A stretch of 64,000 nucleotides of DNA from Hyperoplus lanceolatus (Eukaryota > Chordata > Actinopteri > Uranoscopiformes > Ammodytidae): positions 34,699,501 to 34,763,500 of the forward strand of contig CM049395.1 in NCBI GenBank assembly GCA_026929865.2, read 5' to 3'. Both the position numbers and the translations under genes were made by a program. The notes beneath the pieces were generated by a model, which did no database searches, was not told the DNA's origin, and worked only from the letters and a program-made list of their open reading frames with translations. Of this stretch, positions 1-11,861 are shown one piece after another. Position 1 is the first letter of the stretch, and every line of letters starts with the position of its first letter.

Positions 1-166
1 TGCGACAAATATATAAGCAGGAGGCAAGTTCAAGGTGTGATGTTTTGATAAAATACATTAGTAAAAAAAGTATGTTCCAAAGTTATGCCAGCCTACTGCA
101 TGCTGACTATACTTTTTATGATCATCTGTAGAATATAGGATACAAAGAGTATGCGATTTGTAAGGG
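1..166 (+). repeat. Partial foldback MITE (right arm)
   Basis: This segment is homologous, in the same orientation, to 23345-23500. Shared words include GGCAAGTTCAAGG, AAGTATGT.CCAA, GCCTACTGC.TGCTAACTA-type sequence and the terminal GAGTATGCGAT.TGTAA. It is also homologous in inverse orientation to 21802-21951. It is the right half of a dispersed teleost element whose ends resemble CTGCGTTCCAAAT.GCATACTT. The left half lies before the window start. Confidence 0.55.
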
Positions 167-273
167 AGGCAGATGCACTCTCCGGCTCTGTATTGAATAT
201 GTAACAAAGAGGAGAGATAGTCTATATAGAGCACAAGGGATGTAACATAAGGGCAATCGAGTCGTCTACTGAC

Positions 274-348
274 CTCGTCTTGGTAGATGAAGAACAGCAT
301 GATGGACAGGATCTCCAGGAAGAAGATGAGCAGGAGGAGAATGAAGAA
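274..348 (-). CDS. tspan4: Tetraspanin (TSPAN4-like) internal coding exon, TM3 region
   Basis: This 75-bp exon encodes 25 residues beginning FFILLLLIFF and ending FFIYQDE. That is the third transmembrane helix of a tetraspanin and the start of the large extracellular loop. On the minus strand it is preceded by a pyrimidine tract and CCACAG (acceptor AG at 350-349) and followed by GTCAGT (donor 273-268). Known family knowledge: the matching exon of mammalian TSPAN4 and TSPAN9 is also 25 codons, reads FF...LE...LFF.Y.DK, and follows a 64-codon exon. Both lengths are reproduced here. The acidic residue inside the helix (LE) is typical of TM3 in this subfamily. The terminal GAG replaces the usual Lys. 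Exons for the CCG-containing loop and TM4 would lie beyond position 1. TSPAN9 is the alternative assignment; the FFILLLLIF..LE pattern favours TSPAN4. Confidence 0.85.
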
Positions 349-365
349 CTGTGGAGACACAAAGG

Positions 366-389
366 GAAGAGAGAGAGAGAGAGAGAGAG
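366..389. repeat. (GA)n microsatellite, pyrimidine tract of the TM3 exon
   Basis: A short GA array is seen on the plus strand. On the minus strand it reads (CT)n and sits immediately upstream of CCCTTTGTGTCTCCACAG, so it forms most of the polypyrimidine tract of the tetraspanin acceptor at 349-350. Confidence 0.85.
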
Positions 390-421
390 TCATTTAACAC
401 ACCGTTTATCTGTGAAAGAGG

Positions 422-1420
422 TAGGGCTGGCCCGAATTATTCTAATATCCGACTATTCGTTTGTTAAGTTAGTATTTGGAGCTCAATTGAGTATTCGGAA
501 TATTATTTTTTTTTTCAAAATTTTTTTTTTATTTTATTTTTTTAAGTAGCTCAAACTGCAACAGCAAATAATAATAACAATAATAATTGATAGGTTTTAT
601 ATAGCACTTTATTGCCTAGGCACTCAAAGACGCTTTACAGGGTTCCTGGTTCAATTCGTTCACACACAGTCATACCGGTGGTGGTAAACTACGAGAGTAG
701 CCACAGCTGCCCTGGGGCAGACTGACGGAAGCGTGGCTGCCATTCAGCGCCAACGGCCCCTCCGACTACCACCTCAAACATACAGCAATCATACACATTC
801 ACACAAGGCAAGGTGGGTGAAGTGTCTTGCCCAAGGACACAACAACCATGACACAGGTGGCCGGGCGGGGATCAAACCGCCAACCCTTGGATCGTTAGCC
901 AACCCGCTTAACCACCTGAGCCACAGTCACCCCGTATATTTAGATACACAAGTTATACAAAAAGTGTAAAATACAAATTAGACGTTCATTTAACATATAT
1001 TATCAAATTACTTGAGCTTTGGTCGCTGACCTTTCAATGGACACAAAAGACTATCAATATAGTCATGGATATTTGTATGGATTTATAAATCGCCGAAAAG
1101 ATGCATGTTCCTTGATGAATTGATAAGCTCCTGTACGGGTTACAGTGGCGCAAAGGACAGCTGATTTGGAACGGAACAACAGCTGTTAGCTTCCACGGGG
1201 AAAAGTAAGGAAGTCCGACTTTATTACCGTTAGAACGTTATTAAAGCATCAACAGATTAAGCAGCTTGCTGTCTCGGCTCACACACTCGGTTTCAGTGAG
1301 TGCACTGGGATTATTAATGTTGGTTTTGATGGTGTGTTTTTTAGAACGAGTACTCGAATACTCGCTCGGAAAATCCAAGGAATATTCGAAGCCTGTAAAA
1401 TGGTATTCGTGCCAGCCCTA
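422..1420. mobile_element. Non-autonomous hAT-like element with nested V-SINE
   Basis: The left end reads TAGGGCTGGCCCGAAT and the right end reads ATTCGTGCCAGCCCTA, an imperfect terminal inverted repeat. Flanking 8-mers GAAAGAGG (414-421) and GAGAGAGG (1421-1428) differ at one base and fit the 8-bp TSD of hAT elements. The interior shows repeated ATTCG/CGAATA motifs near both ends and no transposase frame. A V-SINE-like copy occupies about 568-934. The element ends 65 bp upstream of the tetraspanin TM3 exon acceptor. Confidence 0.75.
568..934 (-). mobile_element. V-SINE-like tRNA-derived SINE
   Basis: Read on the minus strand it opens GGGGTGACTGTGGCTCAGG, a tRNA-like head with an A box at about 903-923 and a B box (GGTTTGATCCCC) at 867-878. 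A central domain follows, containing GTCCTTGGGCAAGACACTTC and CTGCCCCAGGGCAGCTGTGG. It ends with a conserved tail (AAAGCGTCTTTGAGTGCC, GCTATATAAA.CC) and an ATT-rich terminus. These are hallmarks of fish V-SINEs as I know them. The copy is near full length. Frames across it are chance. Confidence 0.85.
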
Positions 1421-2473
1421 GAGAGAGGAAAATAAATGTCCAGGGGGATAACACACATCTGTCTGCGCAGGATGAATGACCTTTAAATTGAAGAACATTT
1501 TTAAAAAGCAGCAGACACAGACTGTGCACGGGACTAAAAGGAAACATTTTGAAAAAGGAGACAGAAAAGTCTATAGAGTTTCTGTCTGCGAAGGAATAGA
1601 GTATTGGTTCATTATTCACACTATGAAATAAATTGTAACTGTGTATTCTATTTTTTTGTGACTGTGATTATCATGTGTTTTTTCAAATGTATTGAATATG
1701 ACATTATATTTTCTATACGGCGACCTTGAGTGTTCAGAAAGGCGCCAGCATACAATGTATATATTACTATTATTATAGGTTGTAGTAAAAATTCAAAAAG
1801 CAGCAGACACCACAGTAGATAGATTCTTTATTGTAATTGTACGTTATACATCGGAACTTTGTGTGTGAGGGACCCTATGGGAAAAGTTAGAAAAACGAAG
1901 ACATAGTAATGTCCATAGAGCGTCAAAGGGAAAGGATTTGGTGAACTAGGAACCATCAAAACGCTGTAGATTGTTCAGCCTTCGATATTTCTCAGTGACA
2001 GGTCAAGAGAGAAGAGAGCAGAGAGCGAGTCCGAGGTGGGACAATCATAGCAAGTGGGACAGACTGATAGAGGTGATGTACAGTTTCCCTCTATCCACGT
2101 TTGAATTTATTAAAGGAGCCACATTTTATTCCTCACCAGTCCCCAAACCCTACCCTGCTCTGTATGGCGGCCCGAATGAGCTGCTTGATGGGTGATGCAT
2201 CTTCTTCCCATGGGCCCATGTGAGCGTTTAAAACGGTTACGAGCTCATCCATCAAGCGCTCGACTAGGACATAACTTAGTGGCTCACATGTGGGAGTGAC
2301 TGTCTGATCCCGGGGAGGGACATATTTTAAAAGCAAACGATACAACGTCGCAAAAGGGTCACAAGAAGGATCTCGAAGAAAATGGCATTGGACTTTCAAT
2401 TGATGTCTGGAGACGAATATAACTACACGCTGTGCAGCATTTTGGAGAACAATACTCCATAATTTTGTTTTAA

Positions 2474-2740
2474 AGGTCACCTATTATGCAAACTGCACTT
2501 TTTTAAATTTCACCATTAAAATGGGTGCCTGGTGTGTCTAGAGACTCCCAAAATACGAGAAAAAAATCCCCCTCTCTTTTTCTTCACCTCCACCTTTCTC
2601 AAAACCTGTGTTAAAAAAGGTTCAGAATTCAGAGGACTCTGATTCATTTTAAGGGGGCATTTCCCCTTTTTATAATGACAAGAGTGTTGACACACAAACC
2701 TTAGATGGTGACCATGGTAAACGTTATTCCTACTAAACAT
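2474..2740. repeat. Dispersed teleost repeat (AAAGGTCACCTATTATGC family)
   Basis: The segment begins AAAGGTCACCTATTATGCAA. It continues with GTGTGTCTAGAGACTCCCAA, and later with GGGGGCATTTCCCC. I recognise this as a recurrent motif of fish DNA-transposon-like repeats. The right boundary is uncertain and related sequence may extend to about 3070. The 115- and 74-residue minus-strand frames that overlap it look like chance. Confidence 0.5.
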
Positions 2741-4290
2741 TACTATGTTAAAATTATGGTTGTGAGCATGTTAGGATGCTGACATTAGCAATTAGCTCTA
2801 CGGTAAGCCCTGCTGTTCCTATAGTGCAGAGCTGCCATTATGGCTGTGTTGCTGAGAGACTGAGGCAGAGAAGGCAAAAGGGACTGTCCCAGAGGGCTGA
2901 CACGGATTCCAAAAGGACAGTTGTTGTTTTTCAAAGACACCATGGCTTCACGCCCTTTGTGTAGTCCAGGTGTTACCTGACAGCGGACGTGAGCGCTGCT
3001 AGTTCACAAGACTGGCAGCGAGCATGGCTGTCAGTTGCCCCTGCGGTCTTTTTGGCAGGACCTGCATGAATAAATCACTACGAACGGCTAAAAGTGGAAG
3101 GTGAGAAGCAACTATGTAACAGAATATAGCCCATGGTGTGTTCAACTCACTGATGCTCTTTTCAAGAAGTACTCTCAAACCGCCTGAAATGAATTCCTAT
3201 TGTTCTGTCAGCCTTTATTGCCTGAACTTGCTGTGTGATGTGATTCCCAATTCCAGGTTACTCCAGTCTAAAGGGATCTTCAGGTATTTTAGACGTAAAA
3301 AAAATATTCTCTACAGAGGATTCAAATATTCTAGCTTTTCAGGCTGATGAAATCCTTTAACGAGCCAGTAGATAATGTCAAAATACAATTCAGTCAGGTG
3401 AAGAAACTAACTCTGAATATTTCACATTTTCACACCACACAAGGTTCCCTAGACAGTCAGACTGACTATTTTTCATTATGCACCATGGGCTCTGGAACAT
3501 AAAATAAAATGTTTTAAATAATACAGAATACATACTGTATATAGAAGGAAGAAGCCAACAGAGTCAGAAGTCAAGTCTGAAATATGTCTTTAAACATTTA
3601 TTTTATGTGATTATATCTTGACCTGCTATCGACTCTTGAGGAAAAATATTTTCTGGTTACAGTTATGAGAGAGTGAGGGGTCAACTGTGCAACTACACTG
3701 TTAGAAATTAAGATTCAGCGTCTGAATAATTTTGCCCCTAGCAATGAAAATCTTTTAGATTGTGTCGTTCCTAAGAATTATTATGGAAATGTGCATGTAC
3801 TTGCATATCTCTGTTTACCTTCTGAAAACAGCTTGTTGTATGTGCATCTGACACTGGCTTCGATCACACATTTTTCTAGCCCTGAAAAAACTGTCAATGC
3901 AAACAACACGTCGCTAAGCTCTGCATCCAGCAGAACAGTAGCCTTTACTCAAATCCATGTTTCCATACACTTGACAAATGAAATATCCAGAATTCCCTCT
4001 TCTTATTGCTCTTGCTAGTTAACCACCAACTCCTGAAAACATATCTTAAAAAAGTTTGGCTGGAAGATGTTTGCATTTCTTCACTAGCTAGTTGGCAACT
4101 GTATTGCTAATGTTGTATATTTGTTGTTTGGTGCAGTGCAGGGAGTCTGCAGTGGGTTCATCAGAACCTTAGTGAGCCATTTGATTCAGTCGCAATACAG
4201 AAATGCAATTCTTTGCTCTGCGACTTCTGGATATTTTGTTGGTCTATCTCTGATGGCTTATGAGCACATCAGTTAGACTTCAATCTTTTG

Positions 4291-4478
4291 GGGGCGCCTT
4301 TAGCTCAGTTGGTAAGGCGTCCCCCTCCCGGGCCGTACCCAGCAGCAGACCCGGATTCGATTCCCACCCGCGGTCGTTCTCTGCATGTCACTCCCCTCTC
4401 TGCCCCATTTCACCTCTGTCTCTCTGCACTATCAATGAAGCATAAAAATGCCCCAAAAAATAAAAATTAAAATTAAAA
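4291..4478 (+). mobile_element. tRNA-derived SINE with target-site duplication
   Basis: The 5' part looks like a tRNA gene. It has an A box TAGCTCAGTTGG (4301-4312) and a B box GGATTCGATTCCC (4353-4365), but it lacks a foldable anticodon arm. A typical fish SINE body follows (CTCTGCATGTCACTCCCC, TCAATGAAGCATAAAAATGCC) and an A-rich tail of AAAATT repeats. Flanks AGACTTCAATCTTTTG (4275-4290) and AGACTTAAAGCTTTTTG (4479-4495) form an imperfect TSD. It is therefore a SINE and not a functional tRNA gene. Confidence 0.88.
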
Positions 4479-5302
4479 AGACTTAAAGCTTTTTGCAAAT
4501 TCACAGTTTTGACAAAAAGAGAAAACAAATAAATGGACCTTAAAGTATTTTCTATCATTGCCCCCCTCTGTTTCTCAGATAGCTTTTTGCTCTACTGGGT
4601 CCTTTCATTTTTCTTCGAGACCATGAAATCACAGCACAGAGCAAAGGGACATCGTTAAGAATGAGAAATTGATGCTCACCAGGACTGGGAAAACAAACAC
4701 AGCTGTCCCCCGTGGCCCTCTGAATATGTCCCCATTACTTTGCTCTTAATAAGAAATTTAACTTTATACCACAGGCAACAGACAGACTCAAAGGGATCGT
4801 TGGCTGGCATAGACTGCTTTTTTTATATACTACGAGAAAGCTATTTAATTAGATTGAGGGTCTTCAAAATGCAGAATTGAATCGGTAACTAACTATTATC
4901 AAATGGGTTGCAAAAAGGATGTAAAAGATGAAAATCCATTTTTGAATCAATCAATTTGGGGTTGATAGAAGTAAAAATATAGGCTATTTAAAAATTCAGA
5001 AGTCAACATTGTATACCTTATATACTTATATTTAGGTTAATTTATCACAACTTTTGTTGGGAAATTAGACCAATGCATTATGTTATTTAGACATATCTGA
5101 TGAACTAGTTACATTTAATTTTTGATTATTTCATGACAAAGATGATACTTTTTTATATATTGTTGTCCCCCAAAATTTGGTAAAAAAATATTCTCGATTC
5201 AATGATAATAAAACCAATAACAGTGCAGAGGAATCGTGGGGCTTTTCCTTCCGTTATGAAACTATTTCAATGTACAGATGAAACTTCGTATTCATGTTCA
5301 TG

Positions 5303-5303
5303 C

Positions 5304-5380
<77 letters not shown>

Positions 5381-5381
5381 T
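5303..5381. repeat. (AAT)n trinucleotide array
   Basis: An almost pure TAA/AAT array of about 26 units is seen directly. Confidence 0.95.
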
Positions 5382-7616
5382 AATCATCAACTGGTTTAAA
5401 AATGTCATAGTAGAAAATGTTGCATTGAGATGTAAACTTCTCAAAAGGCTTTGACTAGCAAAACTGTGATGACATCCTTGCCGATGCTGGTGAAAGGAAA
5501 ATCTGGCAGTGTAAAAACTACTAGATCAGTGCTTCAGTTTTAATTGGTGGCAGTTTGTGTTGAAAGTAAGGTTTGCATGGGAAAGATGGAGGTGGATATA
5601 GTACATCTCTGCCTTTTGAATTGTGGGTTGTTTTGTGCCGGTGTGTCGCTCTGTGATAAACTATTATAAACACAGACTCAGATCCCATTACAAAAGGACC
5701 AAAGCAGACCCGATATGTTTTCACTGGATTGTCATTATTCAAACTGAAATACGTTATTCTGTTTGGAGCAGCGGCTCCGAGCAATATGATGACAGGGGAG
5801 ATTTATACGAGATCAAAATGAAATTAAACGGCATAGGGCTACAAACAGGTTTTTCTATGGAGCAAAAAGGATTAGAGCGTACAAAAATGTTGTCAAATAA
5901 CATTCTTTGGATTTTTTCAATTTATCCCAAGGTACTGTGGTATAGCCTCTACTTTTCCACCACAGCCGAAGCATCATTTTACTTCAGTATTAGTTTTAAG
6001 TACACTTAAATAATTGTATGAAGTAAAACCTAGAATTCCACAATCTTATAATGATATATATTACATTATTGATATGCAAATCAATGCTTATATAGCAGCA
6101 TTTTAGCAGGCTGAGATTGAGCTGGTTTTAATAGGACATGTTGACATTTATTGGATAGTAGGAAAGCTGAGAGGCAGATAGGAAAAAAAGGTCTTAGACT
6201 AGAATCGACCCAGTGACTTTGAAATGAAATGGCATGCACACTTGGTAACTTCTCGGCTACTGAGACACTCTACACTTGATAGAGTTTGTCCCAACCTAGA
6301 GGTAAGACTCTGGACCCCCTGAATTGTCACAAGATATATCTTGGGGGTCAGTAGATGAAAAATGTTTTGTGTCACAAATTTATATTACTTTAATTTTTTA
6401 ATTTTCTCTCATTCGTAAAATATTGGATCACTTAACTTCTTTAAGTTATAAAGCTGAAGTTGAGGGATATATCAGTCTTTGGTAAAACTACTAACAACTA
6501 ATAGATATGTTAGAAGGAGCCCCAATCACACAATGCTTTTAAATAAGGAGTTACAATCCGAAAAGGTTAGGGACCAGTGGTTTACACTGTGTATTATACT
6601 GTAAGATTACCATGTAATTGTTATTGTAAACCTGAAACCTGGAAAGTAACCAGTATAGCTACAGCTGCTGTCAAAAGAATATACACAAAGATTTGCCTTG
6701 TAGTGGTGTAAGGATTTTTATTTCTAATTTTAATGATGCATATACCCCCCTCATTAATTTGTATTTAACCATTGTATAATCATTTAAACAATTTGTATAT
6801 TCTTCACATTTGACTTTAATACATGTTCTCACTCAACACTTTTTGGTGCTGGGGAAACGAAGAGGTGAAACAGCTATAAAACTTAACCTGATTCTCCCAT
6901 TTACTAAGCAACATTCCTGAGGCCTGCTAAGACAAAAGCCTTGATGGTCAAGCAAGTTGTAAACACTCTTATCAGGCTGGGAAGCTTAACCCAGTCAGTA
7001 AAGTTCAGCAGAGGACGTCCAGATATGTGGAAGAGGATGATCCCAGAAACCAGATGACAGCAATAAAAAACAATCATTGTCCTTTGTTTAGGGAGGCTAA
7101 AAAGCCTGGCTGTAGAGAAGGGTTGCACTTTTTTTTAACTTTTCCTGTCCCGAGAGGCTGCATAACCTGTCCTGTGATATCATTTCATTAAACATATCTC
7201 TGAGAACTTGGAAACTTTTCTCCATTTCATTCTTTATTTTTGCCTTCCATATTTCCAAAAAACGAACACGTATTTTAACAATCCTGTTAGTGGCATTTCG
7301 GGATAGCACTTTAGTAAATGTTCTTTCTACCTCTGTGTACTGTAAAGTATATCACACTTGCCAACACACTGTATGTTGTAGTGAGGCCGCTCTCATCTGT
7401 GAAACCCTTTCTCTGATCATGTAGTGACAGGCAGAGAAATAGCAAGAAAGATTCATATTTGGCCTCAAGACCTCTCATTTCTCTTTACCAGATAACTACC
7501 AGAGTTTGAAGCAGGGAGCGCTGCACAGTAATTTTTCTTGCTTCACTTGCAAACCTATGGGATACAGATATTCCTGACATGTTTAATGGAGTATATGATC
7601 ATGTCAGTGTATTACA

Positions 7617-7648
7617 AGAGAGAGAGAGGGGGAGAGAGAGAGAGAGAT
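7617..7648. repeat. (GA)n short array
   Basis: GA-rich run with a GGGG interruption, seen directly. Confidence 0.85.
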
Positions 7649-9484
7649 AGCTGAGGAAAGTGGTGCTTTAAGACCTCAATAGTAGTCACGTTTGGCCGGC
7701 GTCCTGCAGGTTTTTGCTCCATTACAGGTTTTTGTACCATGCGCGTTAATGAGCCACAGCTGGTCTCTATCTGTCTGATGCCTTCCGGCGTGAAAGGAAA
7801 CCTGCAAGACGCCAAGTTCTCGAGGAGCAGAACATGGCTCCTCAGGGTTAAGCGTTATTTTGAAGTATTTTGATGTTTGCAACTTGTTTTTATTGGAGCA
7901 GGAGTAGGTTATATCACAGAAAACAGTGTTGCAGTTAGTCACTAGAGACTGAGAGCTGGGATTTAGGTTGTAATATACAGTATTTTCTCTATTTTAAAGT
8001 GACTACGAGAGACCTTTCAGATTTTGATGATTCTGGCATCCCCTTTGGATCAAACCAGTAGTGTTTTTACGACGCCAGAACCTGCTGTCCTAAAGTTCTA
8101 AGCCAGTGCGTGCCAGCGGTGCGTGCATTTGTTTAGGAAGCAGGTGAAAGAGAAACAGCAGGATGCATCGCGATGAGGTAATGTATTAATATGTGACACT
8201 TTCATATTAATAATGGTATTAAGACGATGGTGAAGCAAAGTACATTCTGATTTATTACCACTTTGGAAACACAGGCTGTTCTGGTCTGCCTGTCGTAAAT
8301 CACTTTGTCTGATTTTGAAAGAAATCGGACCTGAGCAAAGGCATTAATTATACCTACATCAAAATAGCGTTCTTTTCACTGATGTTCTCGTTTGCTGTTA
8401 AAAGTCTTTCATGATCATCAAAAGAAAAATGGCACAGTTTAACAAACATTTTAAAGTTCCTTATAGTCACTTTAAGTATACTTTAATATATCTGAAGAAC
8501 ATTTTCGTCAAACGGCCGCAACTGTGTAAATATAGATTGCATGCATGATGAACATTTATAAAATACACTGCAGAAGCCCACTTGTTAATATTCTATGTGT
8601 GGTTCAGCTCCCATTATCCCTGTTAGGCAGAGATTGATTCCTTGGCAGCGGTTCAGGAGGAGAACTCCAGACACACGGATTGATTCCTTCATGTCCACCC
8701 ATGCTGTGATTTCCACACGGTGTTAAAGCTACAGTGTTCCTTCTGTTGACAGACCAGTGAAGCAGCCTATCAGACACACAGGCCTTCAGTGCCTCCAAAA
8801 ATCAATACTGTCCCTCTTGGGCTTTTGCCGCCTTGAGCGTGTATGCAGCTGGGTAGCCTCTGAGGCGATATAGTTGTGTGCTCTTTTTATGTGGTGGGTC
8901 TAATAATTTTTTCAGACTCTATATCTCAGAGGTGTAGAAAACCATTCAGTGTAAACAATCGGGTTCCATTTTCACCACACATCGCCTCACCTTTCTAACT
9001 AGATTGTGGGAAGATTAGGTCACCGACCCACCATCTCCTCTGTGCCCCTTTGATTTGCAAAAGCATTGACTGTTCAAACTCAGCAGGGTGAAACATGACT
9101 AGTCACGCATTACCCTGATGGAAATTGAATTTCTACAGAAAATCAGTGTCCCCGGATGGCTCTTATCTTAAACTCAAAAGGACAGGGAATTGGATTTTAG
9201 TCCAAGATCCAATGTAATGTTATAACCTCTTTTATATAAAGTCCATGGTCATGACCAATGTGATGCACTGGCATGATAAAGATACTCACTTATATATTTA
9301 AAAAAAAAATCGAAATCAAAGTATTTCTAGATTATAGGTTTATTTAGCTTAAAGAAGATAATCATAATTACAGTTAAAAGACTAAATTTTTTATTACCTC
9401 ATGCTTCTGAGTGAAGATGGATTTGGGAAGTAATTTAAAATGTTTTATTTTGAAATATACTTTTATTTCTTGGTGACAGTTACA

Positions 9485-9765
9485 TTTCTGTCCATCTTCA
9501 GGGACTTAGCATAAACACTGGAAACGGGCTGAAACAGTTAGCTTGGCTGAGGGTGCGAAAGTCACTACATCCACCTGCTAGAACCTCTAAAAGTCCCTAT
9601 GTTAGATGTATTTCGGTTTAATATGTACAAAAATCAAAGTGTCAGAACCAAAAGTTGTGGTTTTACAGGGGGGTTACATGCTGGATGACTGCTCTGCCTG
9701 GTGCAGTGGCTTCCTGTGGTCTCCGCTGGTTGCCTGACAACCTCACAGTGATGGCAGAACTCAGT
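9485..9765. repeat. Common teleost dispersed repeat
   Basis: The segment contains ACTGGAAACGGGCTGAAACA, GTTAGCTTGGCTGAGGG, GTTGTGGTTTTACAGGGGGG and GGTTGCCTGACAACCTCAC in order. I recognise this ordered set from a frequent fish interspersed repeat whose class I cannot name with certainty. It has no coding capacity. Confidence 0.6.
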
Positions 9766-11794
9766 TTCTGTTGCCATGGTGAAGAAGCCAACTAAAGCCA
9801 CACATCCAGAGTTTCCGGAAATTAAAAATACTTTTTGTCGTCAGTGAAAACAACATATTGTACCAAAGTTGCTGAGTTTATTCAAAGTTCTGAACCTAAG
9901 GTGATTTAAAAAGTTGAAGATTTGATCAGCTTACTATGCTATCACTATGCTATCAGTAGATTTGAGCTTTCGATCTATTAGGTCTGTTGCTATCAGAGAT
10001 CAAAAGCTAAACCAGACCAGTGCAAATTGGGAATCATATCTAGCTTTTCTCCGAAAGTTGGCAGGCTTGAACCTTGTTTAACTTTTTATAAATGAAACTG
10101 ATATTTTGGAATGCAGTTGCTTATCTGCTGTGCTGATGATTCAAATGGTAGACCATACTATTCAAGCCAGAGAGTACAAAAAAAAACACAACGTTTACTT
10201 CCAGAACTTTTACCTATAATACCTACCTTGAAGCCTTTCTGAATTGTTCTAATGGTGGCAGAAAATTGCACTCAGAGTATAAAGTGGATAGAAACTAGGC
10301 CTTGGGGGCCTTTTTTAAGTGATTGGTTTCCACACTTATATTACAACCCACGTTTCTTTTCAGTAACTTTTTTCCCAAAACTTCTGCCAGCTATCAAGAC
10401 TTGAGCTTGACTGTTTGACTAGCTATGTGTTGTAAAAGATAAAAATAAAATGTTTAAGTTTTACTTAAATATTTAAGATGAAAACATGCTTTGAAGTCAT
10501 TGAAGATCAAAGGATTGCTTCATTTTAAAAGCTGTTAATAAGTTATTCTGAAGTTTGGTGCTTCAAATTACCAGGCACACAAAAGGCAATTGTACTTTAG
10601 CCAGTGTAGTATTCCTCTCATATCTTGAAGCGATGTTGCAGCAATGCTCTGTGTCCCTCATTAGTGATCAACGCTGTAATTATCCCTGAAACTTGAAGAG
10701 AGAAAAGTAATTTCTAATCTCCATGAAGAATGGGGCGGCTCCATCACTCATTAAAGCAGATTTATAATTTGCCCGGTCTCATTATATCAACACAGCACAG
10801 GCATTTGTCTGGTCACTGTCGCAAAATGTCATGGATCACGTCAATGATCGACACAAAGACTTATTCCCACCGAGCTCATAATTGCCTTCTCCTGCTGTGT
10901 CATTTTTCCTAATGATAATGCCATTTTCCCCCTGACAGAACTTTTCTCTCTGATAAACGCAGTGCTGGTGCTTAAGGCTTGATTACATGAGCTGTTATTT
11001 GTATCAAAATACTTATTGATACTAATAAGGATCCATATTTCGCAAATCATCTGGGAAGATTTGTACAAATTTGATTTTAAACACTTCTTGTGCCTTGCCT
11101 CGCGTATAAGTGAGGATATATATCCATTCTAATTAATATAATTCTTCATGGCACACTGCTGTTAAATTATCTAAATATGTCGGCAGTTTGTTCAGAAATT
11201 ATTTATTTACTGTTTCAGTGTACTTTGAAATTGTTGCTTGCCACATTGCCTCATAGCTCTTGGATACATCTGAAAGCTGACTACTGCCAACTCAACTTTT
11301 AAAAATTACACAAAAAAAATCAGTTTCCTCTTTGAATGAAATGCAAAAGAGTAAAATACTTGAATCACGTTTCATACAAGAGAAATTAACGAAGACGTTT
11401 AAAAAAAACATCTGATTTATTGAAAATTGCTGCCATGACAGACTGTACAGCATCTCCACTTGTGATTCCATTTAATTATAGACCGTTTCTCACACTTCAT
11501 TCAAATACTAACAAGTTCATGAGCAAAATGTGAGGGAAGTTCTTTCATTAGAGAATACTGTATTCATTGTTTTGACACCGTATTGGTTGAGTGAAGGTGT
11601 GTGTTGCACTGCTCATTCCTGTGATTTCAACAGTGCTGCCTGTCAGTAATTCAACATGAATGGCAGCTGAGTGACAACCTCCATACAAATAAACAATCTC
11701 AGCAAAGCAGCAAGCGCTGTTGGACTGAGATTAGTGAAGTTTCTAAAAATACTCCCGTCATTTAACTGAATAAAAAGGAGCAACCGTGTCAATG

Positions 11795-11861
11795 GGGTTT
11801 ATGGGGTAAGTCCAAGCGGAGCAAGCTCCCTTGGCAACAAGGCTTGACCCCCATAAAGCCC
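11795..11861. other. Compact palindromic three-way-junction fold
   Basis: An outer stem pairs GGG (11795-11797) with CCC (11859-11861), TTTATGGGG (11798-11806) with CCCCATAAA (11849-11857), and GTC(C)AAGC (11810-11817) with GCTTGAC (11842-11848). Two hairpins fill the inside with no spare bases: GGAG/CTCC around a CAAG loop (11818-11829), and CTTG/CAAG around GCAA (11830-11841). It could be a structured RNA, or a MITE or palindrome relic. I recognise no family. Confidence 0.45.

Noticed and set aside
867..934. tRNA gene on the minus strand
   Set aside because: The tRNA-like head is joined to V-SINE core and tail sequences, so it is a retroposon head.
2133..2480. 115-codon minus-strand frame
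   Set aside because: It overlaps the start of a dispersed repeat at 2474 and shows no recognisable domain. It could be a transposon relic but that is unsupported.
4291..4365. tRNA gene
   Set aside because: A and B boxes are present, but the cloverleaf is not foldable and the sequence runs into a SINE body and A-rich tail with TSD.
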